Shown in pieces: positions 1 to 7,485 of a DNA stretch of 64,000 nt. Location: positions 1-64,000 of the forward strand of contig CAKUKP010000002.1 of NCBI GenBank assembly GCA_934663625.1. The letters are read 5' to 3'. How positions within the stretch are numbered: position 1 is the first letter of the stretch; the number at the start of each line of letters is the position of its first letter. The notes under the pieces are model-generated. The model was not told the DNA's origin and ran no database searches. It saw only the letters and a program-made list of their open reading frames with translations. Origin of the DNA: an uncultured Clostridia bacterium. GTDB taxonomy: Bacteria > Bacillota > Clostridia > Christensenellales > Aristaeellaceae. Position numbers and translations under genes: made by a program.

Positions 1-158
1 GTATATTTGTTCAGCAGGTAATACCCCTCCGGCATCTTTACCAGATAATCGACGCCCACAAGCTGCTGCCAGTCCGTTCGCCACTGCGTTTCCTCCGCAA
101 AAGCGGCGGCTGTACATGTGATCAGAATCAGCAGCACCATCGCCAGAAGCTTTTTCAT
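1..158 (-). CDS. Secreted protein of unknown function (5' end only)
   Basis: Only the first 52 codons are present because the gene runs off the left edge. The start is the ATG at 158, nine bases after GGGGGA. The protein opens with MKKLLAMVLLILITC and reaches AFA-EE, which is a signal peptide with a likely cleavage after AFA. The mature part begins EETQWRTDWQQLVG and has no motif I recognise. A promoter lies about 90 bases upstream (244-272). It is probably exported, but function cannot be judged from this fragment. Confidence 0.7.
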   Translation of the reverse strand, partial: MKKLLAMVLLILITCTAAAFAEETQWRTDWQQLVGVDYLVKMPEGYYLLNKY

Positions 159-243
159 CCGCACCGTTCCCCCTACATCAGTTGCATTTCATCGTCCGTG
201 CACGCAAAAAACAGGTTATCATTTCCAAACCATTCCATAATAT

Positions 244-272
244 AGTATACATTATTCAAAAATAAATGTCCA
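244..272 (-). promoter_or_regulatory. Sigma-A type promoter of the left-edge secreted protein gene
   Basis: On the minus strand TGGACA (267-272) and TATACT (244-249) are separated by 17 bases, pointing to the secreted-protein gene that starts at 158. A 21-codon frame lies between promoter and gene (238-173), but it has no ribosome site. Confidence 0.6.
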
Positions 273-351
273 GTAAAAAAGCGCCAAACAAACAAATCTT
301 TGTATGACGCAATTATATTTTGAAAATGACGATCCCTTTCCTTGCGCACAA

Positions 352-1239
352 TCAATACGCAATGCGGAAATAGTCCAGGTACCGCTTGAATCTGTCCTGC
401 GCGGTCAGGCAGGTATCCATCAGATAGCCACGTTCGTTATCCCATTCGGCGAGCCCGCGATAATAGAACATCTTCAGATCATCCTCGATCATGAAGGGCA
501 CCACGCCGTATTTCAGGCATTCCTTGAACAGAATCAGGCGGCCAACCCTGCCGTTTCCATCCTGAAATGGATGGATGCGCTCAAGGCGCACATGAAATTC
601 GATCATATCTTCGAAAGTCATATTCTGAATGGCGTTATAATCGGCAATCAGCCGCTTCATCGCCGCCGGAACATCCTCCGGCAGCGTCGTTTCCCTGCCG
701 CCGACCTCGTTGGGATAGCGCTTGTAATCTCCGACGGCAAACCAGTCCCTTCGGCTGTCGCTGGTACCGGTTTTCAGCGCTGCATGCAGCTGCCTGATCA
801 GCCCCTCGGTAAGCGGGGCGTTCGCCCGATCGATCACCCGATCGATGCAGCGAAAATGATTGGCGGTTTCGATCACATCATCCACGTTTACGCTTTCATC
901 GGTAACGCCGATGGTGTTGGTTTCAAATATATAGCGCGTTTGATCGTGGGTCAGGCGGCTGCCCTCGATGCGATTGGAATTGTAGGTCAGATCGATCTGG
1001 ATTTTATGATAAATGCCGCCGGAACGTTTGGCAGCCTTTTCATCGCGCAATCTGTCCAGCAGCGTTTCGGGTGCGCGCCTTTTCGAAACGCGCGCGGGCT
1101 TTTCCGCGTCGGATGGAATATTCCATGTTTTTCCCGTCAGGAAAGCGCCCGCCACGCGCCCTTCGGCGCAATAATTGCGCACGCTGCGTTCGGATACATT
1201 CCATTTTTTCGATATTTCTGCAACGGAAAGATACGCCAT
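352..1239 (-). CDS. Fic/DOC family protein (AMP-transferase) with N-terminal helix-turn-helix
   Basis: The 295-residue protein carries the Fic core HPFQDGNGRVGR at residues 223-234, the motif that binds ATP phosphates and supplies the catalytic His for transfer of AMP to hydroxyl groups of target proteins. Residues 88-93 read SNRIEG, matching the inhibitory (S/T)xxxE(G/N) helix of class II Fic proteins in which the inhibitor is in the same chain ahead of the Fic domain. Residues 1-45 look like a MerR/excisionase-type winged helix-turn-helix (SVAEISKKWNVSERSVRNYC, then GKTWNIP). The start at 1239 has AGGAGG seven bases upstream. It stands alone between pyrG and the left-edge gene with its own promoter. 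The target protein is unknown, and no partner antitoxin gene is adjacent, in line with built-in inhibition. Confidence 0.92.
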   Translation of the reverse strand: MAYLSVAEISKKWNVSERSVRNYCAEGRVAGAFLTGKTWNIPSDAEKPARVSKRRAPETLLDRLRDEKAAKRSGGIYHKIQIDLTYNSNRIEGSRLTHDQTRYIFETNTIGVTDESVNVDDVIETANHFRCIDRVIDRANAPLTEGLIRQLHAALKTGTSDSRRDWFAVGDYKRYPNEVGGRETTLPEDVPAAMKRLIADYNAIQNMTFEDMIEFHVRLERIHPFQDGNGRVGRLILFKECLKYGVVPFMIEDDLKMFYYRGLAEWDNERGYLMDTCLTAQDRFKRYLDYFRIAY

Positions 1240-1268
1240 GCATTGCCTCCTGCGGATGATCTAGCGAT

Positions 1269-1297
1269 AGTATACCATCTTATCGGCAAAAATACAA
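1269..1297 (-). promoter_or_regulatory. Promoter of the Fic gene with an internal repeat half-site
   Basis: On the minus strand TTGTAT (1292-1297) and TATACT (1269-1274) are 17 bases apart. The nonamer CGGCAAAAA (1284-1292) sits in the spacer and touches the -35 box. The same nonamer and its inverse form a palindrome 33 bases upstream (1325-1346). Confidence 0.65.
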
Positions 1298-1324
1298 CCG
1301 ATTCTCAAATCTATTTCTCGCTTA

Positions 1325-1346
1325 TTTTTGCCGATAGCGGCAAAAA
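1325..1346. promoter_or_regulatory. Palindrome TTTTTGCCG-ATAG-CGGCAAAAA, candidate operator
   Basis: Two perfect nine-base arms are separated by four bases, upstream of the Fic promoter, and a third copy of the arm lies inside that promoter. The upstream part overlaps the T-tract of the pyrG terminator, so part of the symmetry may be shared with that element. An autoregulatory site for the HTH of the Fic protein is an inference. Confidence 0.4.
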
Positions 1347-1375
1347 AACTGCCGCAGATACGCATTCTGCGACAG
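1342..1375 (-). terminator. Rho-independent terminator of pyrG
   Basis: On the minus strand a ten-pair stem (1366-1375 with 1349-1358, one G-U pair) is followed directly by seven T (1348-1342), 35 bases after the pyrG stop codon. Confidence 0.85.
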
Positions 1376-1409
1376 CTTTCATAAAATGATATACGTAGTA
1401 CCCGCGGAT

Positions 1410-3032
1410 TTACTTCTGCTCCGCCCGCGCGATGGAAGCGCCTACGAAGCCCAGGAACAGCGGATGCGGGCGGTTCGGGCGGCTCTTGAATTCGGGATGG
1501 AACTGCACGCCCAGATAGAAATCCTCGTCGGACAGCTCCACGGTCTCGACCAGCCTTCCGTTCGGGGAAATGCCGCTCAGCGTCAGCCCCGCAGCCTCCA
1601 GCCGTTCGCGGTACAGGTTGTTGAATTCATAGCGGTGGCGATGGCGTTCATCGATGCGATCCTTTCCATAGCAGCGCGCCATCGTGGTATCGGGAACGAC
1701 GCAGCAGGGATAGCTGCCCAGCCGCAGCGTGCCGCCCTTATCGATTTCGTCGCTCTGGCCGGGCATGAAATCGATCACGGGATCGGGCGTGCATTCATCA
1801 AATTCATGGGAATTCGCCTTTTGCAGCCCCAGCGCGTGGCGCGCGTATTCGATCACGGCGATCTGCATGCCCAGGCAGATGCCGAAATACGGCACATGGT
1901 GCAGCCGCGCATATTTCGCCGTCAGAATCATGCCTTCAATGCCGCGCGAACCGAAGCCGCCGGGCACGATGATGCCGTCCAGACCGGAGAGCAGTTCTTC
2001 GCAGGTTTCCTCGGTAATCGCTTCGGAATCGATCCATTCGATATTTACGCGCGCATCCAGCGCATAGCCCGCGTGCCGCAGCGCTTCCGCCACGGAAAGA
2101 TACGCATCGTGCAGCTGCACATATTTGCCCACCAGCCCGATGGTCACGCGCTTGTTCTGGTGCCGCACGCGATCCACCATGGCGCTCCATTCGGTCAGAT
2201 CGGGCGCGGGCGCATCGATATGCAGTTCGCGGCACACGATGCCGGAAAGGTTCGCTTCCTCCAGCATCAGCGGCGCTTCGTACAGAATCGGCAGCGTAAG
2301 ATTTTCGATGACGCAGTCCGGCGCGACATTGCAGAAATTGGCGACCTTGCGGAAGATGCTTTCATCGGTGATTTTTTCATCGGTGCGCAGTACGATGATG
2401 TCCGGCGAAATGCCCATGCCCTGCAGCTCCTTCACGGAATGCTGCGTGGGCTTGGATTTATGCTCGCCCGAAGCCTTCAGATACGGCACGAGCGTTACAT
2501 GAATGTACAGCGAATTATCCTTGCCGACCTCGCGCCCCACCTGGCGGATGGCGTCGATGAAGGGCTGGCTTTCGATATCGCCGATGGTGCCGCCGATTTC
2601 GGTGATCACCACATCGGCGTCGGTCTTTTTGCCTACGGAATAGATAAAGCGCTTGATTTCATCCGTAATGTGGGGAATAATCTGCACGGTAGAGCCCAGA
2701 TAGCCGCCCTGCCGTTCGCGGGAGATGACGTTGGAAAACACCTTGCCGGTGGTCAGATTGGAGTACTTGTTCAGATCCTCATCGATGAAGCGTTCGTAAT
2801 GTCCCAGATCCAGATCGGTTTCCGCGCCGTCCTCGGTCACGTATACCTCGCCGTGCTGATAGGGGCTCATCGTGCCGGGATCGACGTTGATGTAGGGATC
2901 CAGCTTCTGCGCCGCGACCTTCAGCCCGCGCGCCTTGAGCAGCCTGCCCAGCGAAGCCGCCGTAATGCCCTTGCCCAGACCGGAAACCACGCCGCCGGTT
3001 ACGAAAATATACTTTTTGCCGTACTCGCTCAT
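1410..3032 (-). CDS. pyrG: CTP synthase
   Basis: This 540-residue protein makes CTP from UTP, ATP and glutamine, the last step of pyrimidine nucleotide synthesis, in the cytosol. The N-terminal synthetase domain begins [16 protein letters not shown], with the P-loop, and includes QPFIDAIRQ and [11 protein letters not shown]. The C-terminal class I glutamine amidotransferase domain has the oxyanion segment VPGGFGSRG, the nucleophile Cys in YFGICLGMQ and the His-x-Glu pair in GVQFHPEF. I chose the ATG at 3032 (MSEYGKKY) because GGGGAGG lies seven bases upstream and homologues begin there; the frame stays open 16 codons further up. It is a single-gene unit with its own promoter, leader hairpin and terminator. 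Confidence 0.98.
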   Translation of the reverse strand: MSEYGKKYIFVTGGVVSGLGKGITAASLGRLLKARGLKVAAQKLDPYINVDPGTMSPYQHGEVYVTEDGAETDLDLGHYERFIDEDLNKYSNLTTGKVFSNVISRERQGGYLGSTVQIIPHITDEIKRFIYSVGKKTDADVVITEIGGTIGDIESQPFIDAIRQVGREVGKDNSLYIHVTLVPYLKASGEHKSKPTQHSVKELQGMGISPDIIVLRTDEKITDESIFRKVANFCNVAPDCVIENLTLPILYEAPLMLEEANLSGIVCRELHIDAPAPDLTEWSAMVDRVRHQNKRVTIGLVGKYVQLHDAYLSVAEALRHAGYALDARVNIEWIDSEAITEETCEELLSGLDGIIVPGGFGSRGIEGMILTAKYARLHHVPYFGICLGMQIAVIEYARHALGLQKANSHEFDECTPDPVIDFMPGQSDEIDKGGTLRLGSYPCCVVPDTTMARCYGKDRIDERHRHRYEFNNLYRERLEAAGLTLSGISPNGRLVETVELSDEDFYLGVQFHPEFKSRPNRPHPLFLGFVGASIARAEQK

Positions 3033-3054
3033 GTATCGTACCTCCCCGAAAAAT

Positions 3055-3097
3055 AAAAAAGAGCGAAAGACGCCTTCCAAACGTCACGCCCTTGCTC
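3055..3097 (-). terminator. Leader hairpin with T-tract ahead of pyrG (candidate attenuator)
   Basis: Between the pyrG promoter and its ribosome site the minus strand holds a stem of four plus eight pairs with one bulge (3094-3097 with 3061-3064, then 3086-3093 with 3066-3073), followed by six T. Its position between promoter and start codon is that of an attenuator. Control of pyrG by leader termination in response to CTP is known in Bacillus, but the 5' strand here is purine-rich, so the Bacillus poly-G mechanism does not obviously fit. Confidence 0.6.
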
Positions 3098-3108
3098 AGT
3101 TCCTAAAA

Positions 3109-3137
3109 ATAATACCATCTCATGTTTTCCGCGTCAA
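3109..3137 (-). promoter_or_regulatory. Promoter of pyrG
   Basis: TTGACG (3132-3137) and TATTAT (3109-3114) on the minus strand are 17 bases apart. The expected transcript start is near 3102, just ahead of the leader hairpin. Confidence 0.8.
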
Positions 3138-3147
3138 GCAATTTTCC

Positions 3148-3184
3148 CGCGTTCGCCTGTAAAAAATTTGCGCAGGCGAACGCG
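3148..3184. repeat. Twelve-pair inverted repeat downstream of the sugar operon
   Basis: CGCGTTCGCCTG (3148-3159) and its inverse (3173-3184) are perfect and extend with one bulge into T-rich and A-rich flanks. It lies 50 bases after the stop of the M24 peptidase gene and just upstream of the pyrG promoter. It lacks a T-tract on either strand, so it may mark the end of the operon transcript without being a classical terminator. Confidence 0.5.
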
Positions 3185-3233
3185 GAAAACTGCAATTCCT
3201 ACATCGACGATACGAATCGGATACGCAAACGCG

Positions 3234-4400
3234 TTATGCGTATTCCTCGAAGCCCCACTTGAAGGTGTTCAGCTCCTCCGCGCCGTTTTCGGTAACCAGA
3301 ATCATGTGCTCAAGGCGCACGCCGACACCATCATCCGTGCCTGAGAAATTCTGCGGCTCCATGCACACCACCATGTTGGGCACGATGGGCGTATCCGGAT
3401 CGTAGCAGAGGATGCGGGCGGGTTCATTTACATTGCAGCCCACATGATGTCCGCTGTATACGATCGGTTCATGGCCATAGCGGTTGAATACCTTCTTCAT
3501 CGCTTCATCCACGCCGCGCAGCGTGTTGCCGGGCTTCAGCATGGAAAGACCGGTATTGAACACATCGCGCACCATCTTGAAATAATCCAGTTCCTTTTCG
3601 GAGGGCTTCGCGCCGAAGGTTACGGTATTCGCACAATCGCACCAGTAGCCGTTCAGGCGGATGCTGGTATCGAATATGCCGTTATCACCGCGCTGGATCA
3701 CGCGATCCACCGGACCGGAAATGCCGGCAAGCCTGCCCACGCGCGGGCCTGTCGCCACATCGCCGGTGAGCGTTACCTTGCCCGCCGCGCCGAAGATCGC
3801 CTGATACACCGCGAAATATACATCGTATTCGGTCATGCCTTCGCGGTATTCGCGCGCCTGACGCATAAATTCCGCGTGTCCCGCGTTCAGCGCGTTCGCC
3901 GCGCGGCGCAGGCGTTCGATTTCGTAGGGCATTTTCACCATGCGAATCACATCGATCCACGCCTGCGCATCGATCGTTTCGCCGCTGAAGCGCTTATCTA
4001 CTGCGCTCTTTACGAACCACGGGGTCGCCAGCATTTCCACCGCGATGCGCTTTGCGCCCTTCAGCGCGCCGTCCAGCACATCGTCGAACAGGCTGTACAG
4101 GCACTGGGGATAATGCTTATCCTCGAAGAAATCCATGGTGCCAAAGGGCAGAACCTCATCCGCAAAGCTGTTTTCCTTTGCGGAGCCGAATACGCAATCC
4201 GCCGCCAGCATCGTCACCTTGCCGCGCTGCGCATCCACAACGGCGTAGGTAAACGCGCCGTCTACGCAGCTGTCGCTCGCGCCATAGGAAATCGGGGTAT
4301 CATAGCCCGTTACATACGCCACATTATCCGGCCTGCAAAGGATCATCAGATCGATGTTGTCCTTCTGCATCGCGCCAAACAGTTTCGTGTTCATCATCAT
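3234..4400 (-). CDS. M24 family metallopeptidase (Xaa-Pro aminopeptidase/creatinase-like)
   Basis: The 388-residue protein has the two-domain plan of creatinase/prolidase-like proteins: an N-terminal domain to about residue 150 and a C-terminal pita-bread domain. The five expected metal ligands can be seen: Asp in GIFDTSIR, Asp in GYWCDCANT, His in SGHHVGCN, Glu in VCMEPQNF and Glu in VRLEHMIL. It would hydrolyse a small peptide, or a creatine-like or dipeptide-like substrate, in the cytosol. The start at 4400 has AAGGAG six bases upstream. It is the last gene of the leftward sugar-importer operon, ten bases after the DUF5050 gene, so its real substrate may be something brought in by that importer. 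Substrate is not predictable. Confidence 0.88.
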   Translation of the reverse strand: MMMNTKLFGAMQKDNIDLMILCRPDNVAYVTGYDTPISYGASDSCVDGAFTYAVVDAQRGKVTMLAADCVFGSAKENSFADEVLPFGTMDFFEDKHYPQCLYSLFDDVLDGALKGAKRIAVEMLATPWFVKSAVDKRFSGETIDAQAWIDVIRMVKMPYEIERLRRAANALNAGHAEFMRQAREYREGMTEYDVYFAVYQAIFGAAGKVTLTGDVATGPRVGRLAGISGPVDRVIQRGDNGIFDTSIRLNGYWCDCANTVTFGAKPSEKELDYFKMVRDVFNTGLSMLKPGNTLRGVDEAMKKVFNRYGHEPIVYSGHHVGCNVNEPARILCYDPDTPIVPNMVVCMEPQNFSGTDDGVGVRLEHMILVTENGAEELNTFKWGFEEYA

Positions 4401-4410
4401 CCGTATCTCC

Positions 4411-5442
4411 TTATTGATTGTTCTCCTGCGCCCGATTCGCTTCCTCTACCTGATCCAGTATGCTGTCCGCTTCTCCCGAAGCGACGTATACGGGATTTGC
4501 GCCGCTGAAATCGCAGCGCATCAGCCGGAAGCCCTCGTCCACATTTTTGTAGTACAGCTTGCCGGAACCGACGCAGAGCATGGACGCCTGATTCTGGCGC
4601 ACCCAGTTCATTTTTTCATCGCCGGATCCGATGCGGAAAATGCCCACGGAATAATCCACCTTGCCGGTGTAGGAATACACCGCCATAAACAGATCCGTTC
4701 CGCCGATCGATAAAGCGTTCGCCGGAATGGGCATAATGATCCGCGCGCCCTTGCCATCCAGCCCGCAGGAATACACCGCCTTCGTGGTGGAAAAATACAT
4801 CTTCGATTCCGCTTCATGGATCAGCGCGCAATAGACATATTCGTCGATCAGCGTCTTTTGATTCTGACCGTCGTGATCTGTGCGCACCAGCGCGTTTCTC
4901 GCATCCTTATCCGTATAATACAGATATGCATCCGTGGTCAGCAGGAAGCCGACGTTCGCATCCGAAAGCTTCGTAAGATCGCTTCCATCCGCGCCGCAGC
5001 GATACAGGCCGCGATGCTCCAGCCGCTTTACGCACGCGAAAAACAGTTCATCGCCCGAAAAGGCAAAGAATTCCGCGCTGAACGGCACGATCCGCTTCGC
5101 TTCACCGCCCGCCACGGGTCTGCAATACAGCGCGTTGGACTGGCCCGCATCGGTATAATAGATCATACCATCCCGATAAATCAGCGAAGTGGCGTACACA
5201 TCCCACAGCATATAGGGATCGCCGTCATCCGGCTTTACCCAAATGCCGTTGCTGCAATAATAGGTGCAGCCATCGCCCTGTGCGACGGCGCCGCCGTTTA
5301 CGATATTTGCGGTATCCACCGTCCATTGCGTGGCTTCCGCCATTCCATCCGGCAGACCATATTCCGCCAGCGCGCCGCCGATATTCAGCATAAGCAGCGC
5401 GAGCAAAATAACCGCGCAGATTTGCAAGCATCTTCTTTTCAT
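4411..5442 (-). CDS. Secreted DUF5050-type beta-propeller protein
   Basis: The protein has 343 residues from the ATG at 5442, chosen because it begins a signal peptide (MKRRCLQICAVILLALLML, cleaved near GALA-E) with GGAG nine bases upstream. The rest is made of repeated strands of the type IYYTDAGQSNALYCR, LYRCGADGSDLTKL and LYYTDKDARNALVR, which is the YYxxxx...L/YR pattern of DUF5050 and related propellers. Such proteins are thought to bind ligands outside the cell. It follows the second permease gene by 61 bases and precedes the M24 peptidase gene by 10, so it belongs to the operon. A second protein of this kind lies at 40893-42425. Confidence 0.7.
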   Translation of the reverse strand: MKRRCLQICAVILLALLMLNIGGALAEYGLPDGMAEATQWTVDTANIVNGGAVAQGDGCTYYCSNGIWVKPDDGDPYMLWDVYATSLIYRDGMIYYTDAGQSNALYCRPVAGGEAKRIVPFSAEFFAFSGDELFFACVKRLEHRGLYRCGADGSDLTKLSDANVGFLLTTDAYLYYTDKDARNALVRTDHDGQNQKTLIDEYVYCALIHEAESKMYFSTTKAVYSCGLDGKGARIIMPIPANALSIGGTDLFMAVYSYTGKVDYSVGIFRIGSGDEKMNWVRQNQASMLCVGSGKLYYKNVDEGFRLMRCDFSGANPVYVASGEADSILDQVEEANRAQENNQ

Positions 5443-5503
5443 ATCGATGAACTCCATCATACAGGTTTGGGAGGGACGATGAAGCCCCTCCCCGCCCACT
5501 ATA

Positions 5504-6487
5504 TTACATTACCGCTTTTTTGCCCTGATTCTGGCGCAGAATCGTTACGTATACCGCGACCAGCAGGATCACGCCGTACACGATGTTCTTGACTGCATCG
5601 GGCATCATGAACGCGGACAGCATGCCGTTCGCGATGGTCAGCACCAGTGCGCCCGCGATCGTGCCGATATAATTGCCGCGGCCGCCGGACATGGAAGTAC
5701 CGCCGATCGCCACAACCGCGATGGACTGGAACAGAATGAAATCGCCCATGCCCAGATACGCGTTGGTGATCTTGCCCGCGTACAAAATGCCGCCGAACGC
5801 CGCGAACAGGCCGCTGATGCCGTAAGCGATCATCTTGGTCATTCGAGTATCGATGCCGGAATAGTGCGCCACGGATTCATTGTTGCCGATGGCGTACACC
5901 TTGCGGCCAAAGGGGGTTTTCCACAGCAGCAGCGTAATGATCACGGCGACGACCAGCCACACCCATACGATGTTCGGCAGGCCGAGCGGCGAAGCCATCA
6001 CGAATTTCTGCAAATCGGCAGGCGTATAGCCGCCCGCGAAGGAATTGTGCGTAAGGCCTACCGTAATGCCCTGAATGATTACGTTTACGCCGTAGGTCAT
6101 AATCAGCGGGCTGATGTTCAGATAGGCGATACCGAAGCCCTTGAACATGCCGACCGCCGCGCCCAGCAGACAGCAGATCGCCATAACGCCGATTTCCGCC
6201 CATCCGCCTTCGATGCCATTGCTCTTGCACATCATTACGAACAGCACCGCCGCGCCGTTCAGCGTCCACTGAATGGAAAGATCGATGCCGCACAGCAGGA
6301 TCGCAAACGTCTGGCCGACCGCCAGAATGCCTAGGATCGCCGCCTGCGCCGTCAGCAGTCGAATCTGACCGATGGTGGCGAATTCCGGCTTTAAAATACT
6401 TACGACGATATACATGACAATCGCCATTGCGTAGCTGAAGTATATCGAAGAATTCTTGCGGTACGACCGCTTGATCTTAGTCAGCAT
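5504..6487 (-). CDS. Sugar ABC transporter permease (RbsC/YtfT family)
   Basis: This 327-residue membrane protein has about eight to ten hydrophobic segments and the family landmarks ILAVGQTFAILLCGIDLSIQ and AIGNNESVAHYSGI, with GGTSMSGGRGNYIGTIAGAL near the end. It forms part of the membrane channel of an importer for a monosaccharide or similar solute. Its ATG overlaps the stop of the upstream permease by one base (TAATG), so the two are translationally coupled and probably form a heterodimer. Neighbours are the ATPase and solute-binding genes of the same importer. Confidence 0.93.
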   Translation of the reverse strand: MLTKIKRSYRKNSSIYFSYAMAIVMYIVVSILKPEFATIGQIRLLTAQAAILGILAVGQTFAILLCGIDLSIQWTLNGAAVLFVMMCKSNGIEGGWAEIGVMAICCLLGAAVGMFKGFGIAYLNISPLIMTYGVNVIIQGITVGLTHNSFAGGYTPADLQKFVMASPLGLPNIVWVWLVVAVIITLLLWKTPFGRKVYAIGNNESVAHYSGIDTRMTKMIAYGISGLFAAFGGILYAGKITNAYLGMGDFILFQSIAVVAIGGTSMSGGRGNYIGTIAGALVLTIANGMLSAFMMPDAVKNIVYGVILLVAVYVTILRQNQGKKAVM

Positions 6488-7485
6488 TATACTTCTCTCC
6501 CTTCAGCGATGCGCTTGTTTTTGATGATGGCGATGATCTGGTTGAAAGCGACCATCACGATCAGCAGAATGCCCTGAATCAGGGACGTCCAATACGCCTT
6601 CAGGCCGAGGAACAGCAGCGTATCCGTGAGCAGCTTCAGCACGAACGCGCCCACGATGGTGCCCGTCAGCGATCCGCGTCCGGTAGACGCATTCACGCCG
6701 CCGATGACGCATGCGCAGCAGGTCAGCAGCACATAGCTGTCGCCCGCCGTAGGCGAACCCGAATTTACATAAGCGGTTCTGTACAGACCGGCGATCGCGG
6801 CGAACAGGCCGGAGAAGGCGTACACCATCAAAATCGTGCGGTTTACATTGATGCCGCTGTAATGCGCGCGCGAAGGATCCAGACCGATCGCAAACAGCGC
6901 GGTGCCGAAGCGCGTGCGCTTGATCCATTGCCACATCAGAATCAGCAGAATGATAAAGATCAGGGAAACCGGAATCTTGCCCCAGCGATGCATGATCGTG
7001 CTGGTAAAGCCCCACGCGGGCGAACCGCCATCGTAGCGCAGGATCAGCAGCGCGATGCCATCGAAGATCTGCCAGGTGCCCAGCGTTACGATCCACGGCT
7101 GCATGCGCAGCTTGGTGATCATCAAACCGTTCAGCGAACCGCCCACCACGCCGATTAACATGATCAGCAGCACCGTGCCGATGATACCGATGGTGCTATC
7201 CGGCATGATAACCGCCGCCAGCGAATTGGTAAGGCAGATCATGCCCGCGATCGAAAGATCGGTGCCGTACAGCAGGGATACAAACGCCTGTCCCATCGAA
7301 GCGAACACCAGAATCATCGTGCCTTCGATCTTGTTGGCGATCCAGTTGCCGGAAAGCGCCGTGGGCTGGGCAATGCGAATGATGATCAATACGATCAGCA
7401 GCATGATATAGGGGAAAATCTGATCAAAATTGCTTTTGAACCATCCCCAGAGGCTGAATTTTCTTGCCTTGTTTGCCCTTTCCAT
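6487..7485 (-). CDS. Sugar ABC transporter permease (RbsC family)
   Basis: The 332-residue membrane protein is paralogous to the next gene. It shows the RbsC signature in ASMGQAFVSLLYGTDLSIAG, then FAIGLDPSRAHYSGINV and CVIGGVNASTGRGSLTGTI. The N terminus is cytoplasmic and basic. Its ATG overlaps the stop of the ATPase gene by one base (TAATG), as does its own stop with the following permease. Having two different permeases is typical of the YtfT/YjfF arrangement rather than the ribose system with one RbsC. Confidence 0.93.
   Translation of the reverse strand: MERANKARKFSLWGWFKSNFDQIFPYIMLLIVLIIIRIAQPTALSGNWIANKIEGTMILVFASMGQAFVSLLYGTDLSIAGMICLTNSLAAVIMPDSTIGIIGTVLLIMLIGVVGGSLNGLMITKLRMQPWIVTLGTWQIFDGIALLILRYDGGSPAWGFTSTIMHRWGKIPVSLIFIILLILMWQWIKRTRFGTALFAIGLDPSRAHYSGINVNRTILMVYAFSGLFAAIAGLYRTAYVNSGSPTAGDSYVLLTCCACVIGGVNASTGRGSLTGTIVGAFVLKLLTDTLLFLGLKAYWTSLIQGILLIVMVAFNQIIAIIKNKRIAEGREV

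Noticed and set aside
173..238. A 21-codon frame between promoter and left-edge gene, as a leader peptide
   Set aside because: It lies just after the -10 box with no room for a ribosome site, and shows no run of regulatory codons.
3148..3184. The strong inverted repeat after the M24 gene as a classical terminator
   Set aside because: Flanks are T-rich on the 5' side and A-rich on the 3' side on both strands, the reverse of a rho-independent terminator.
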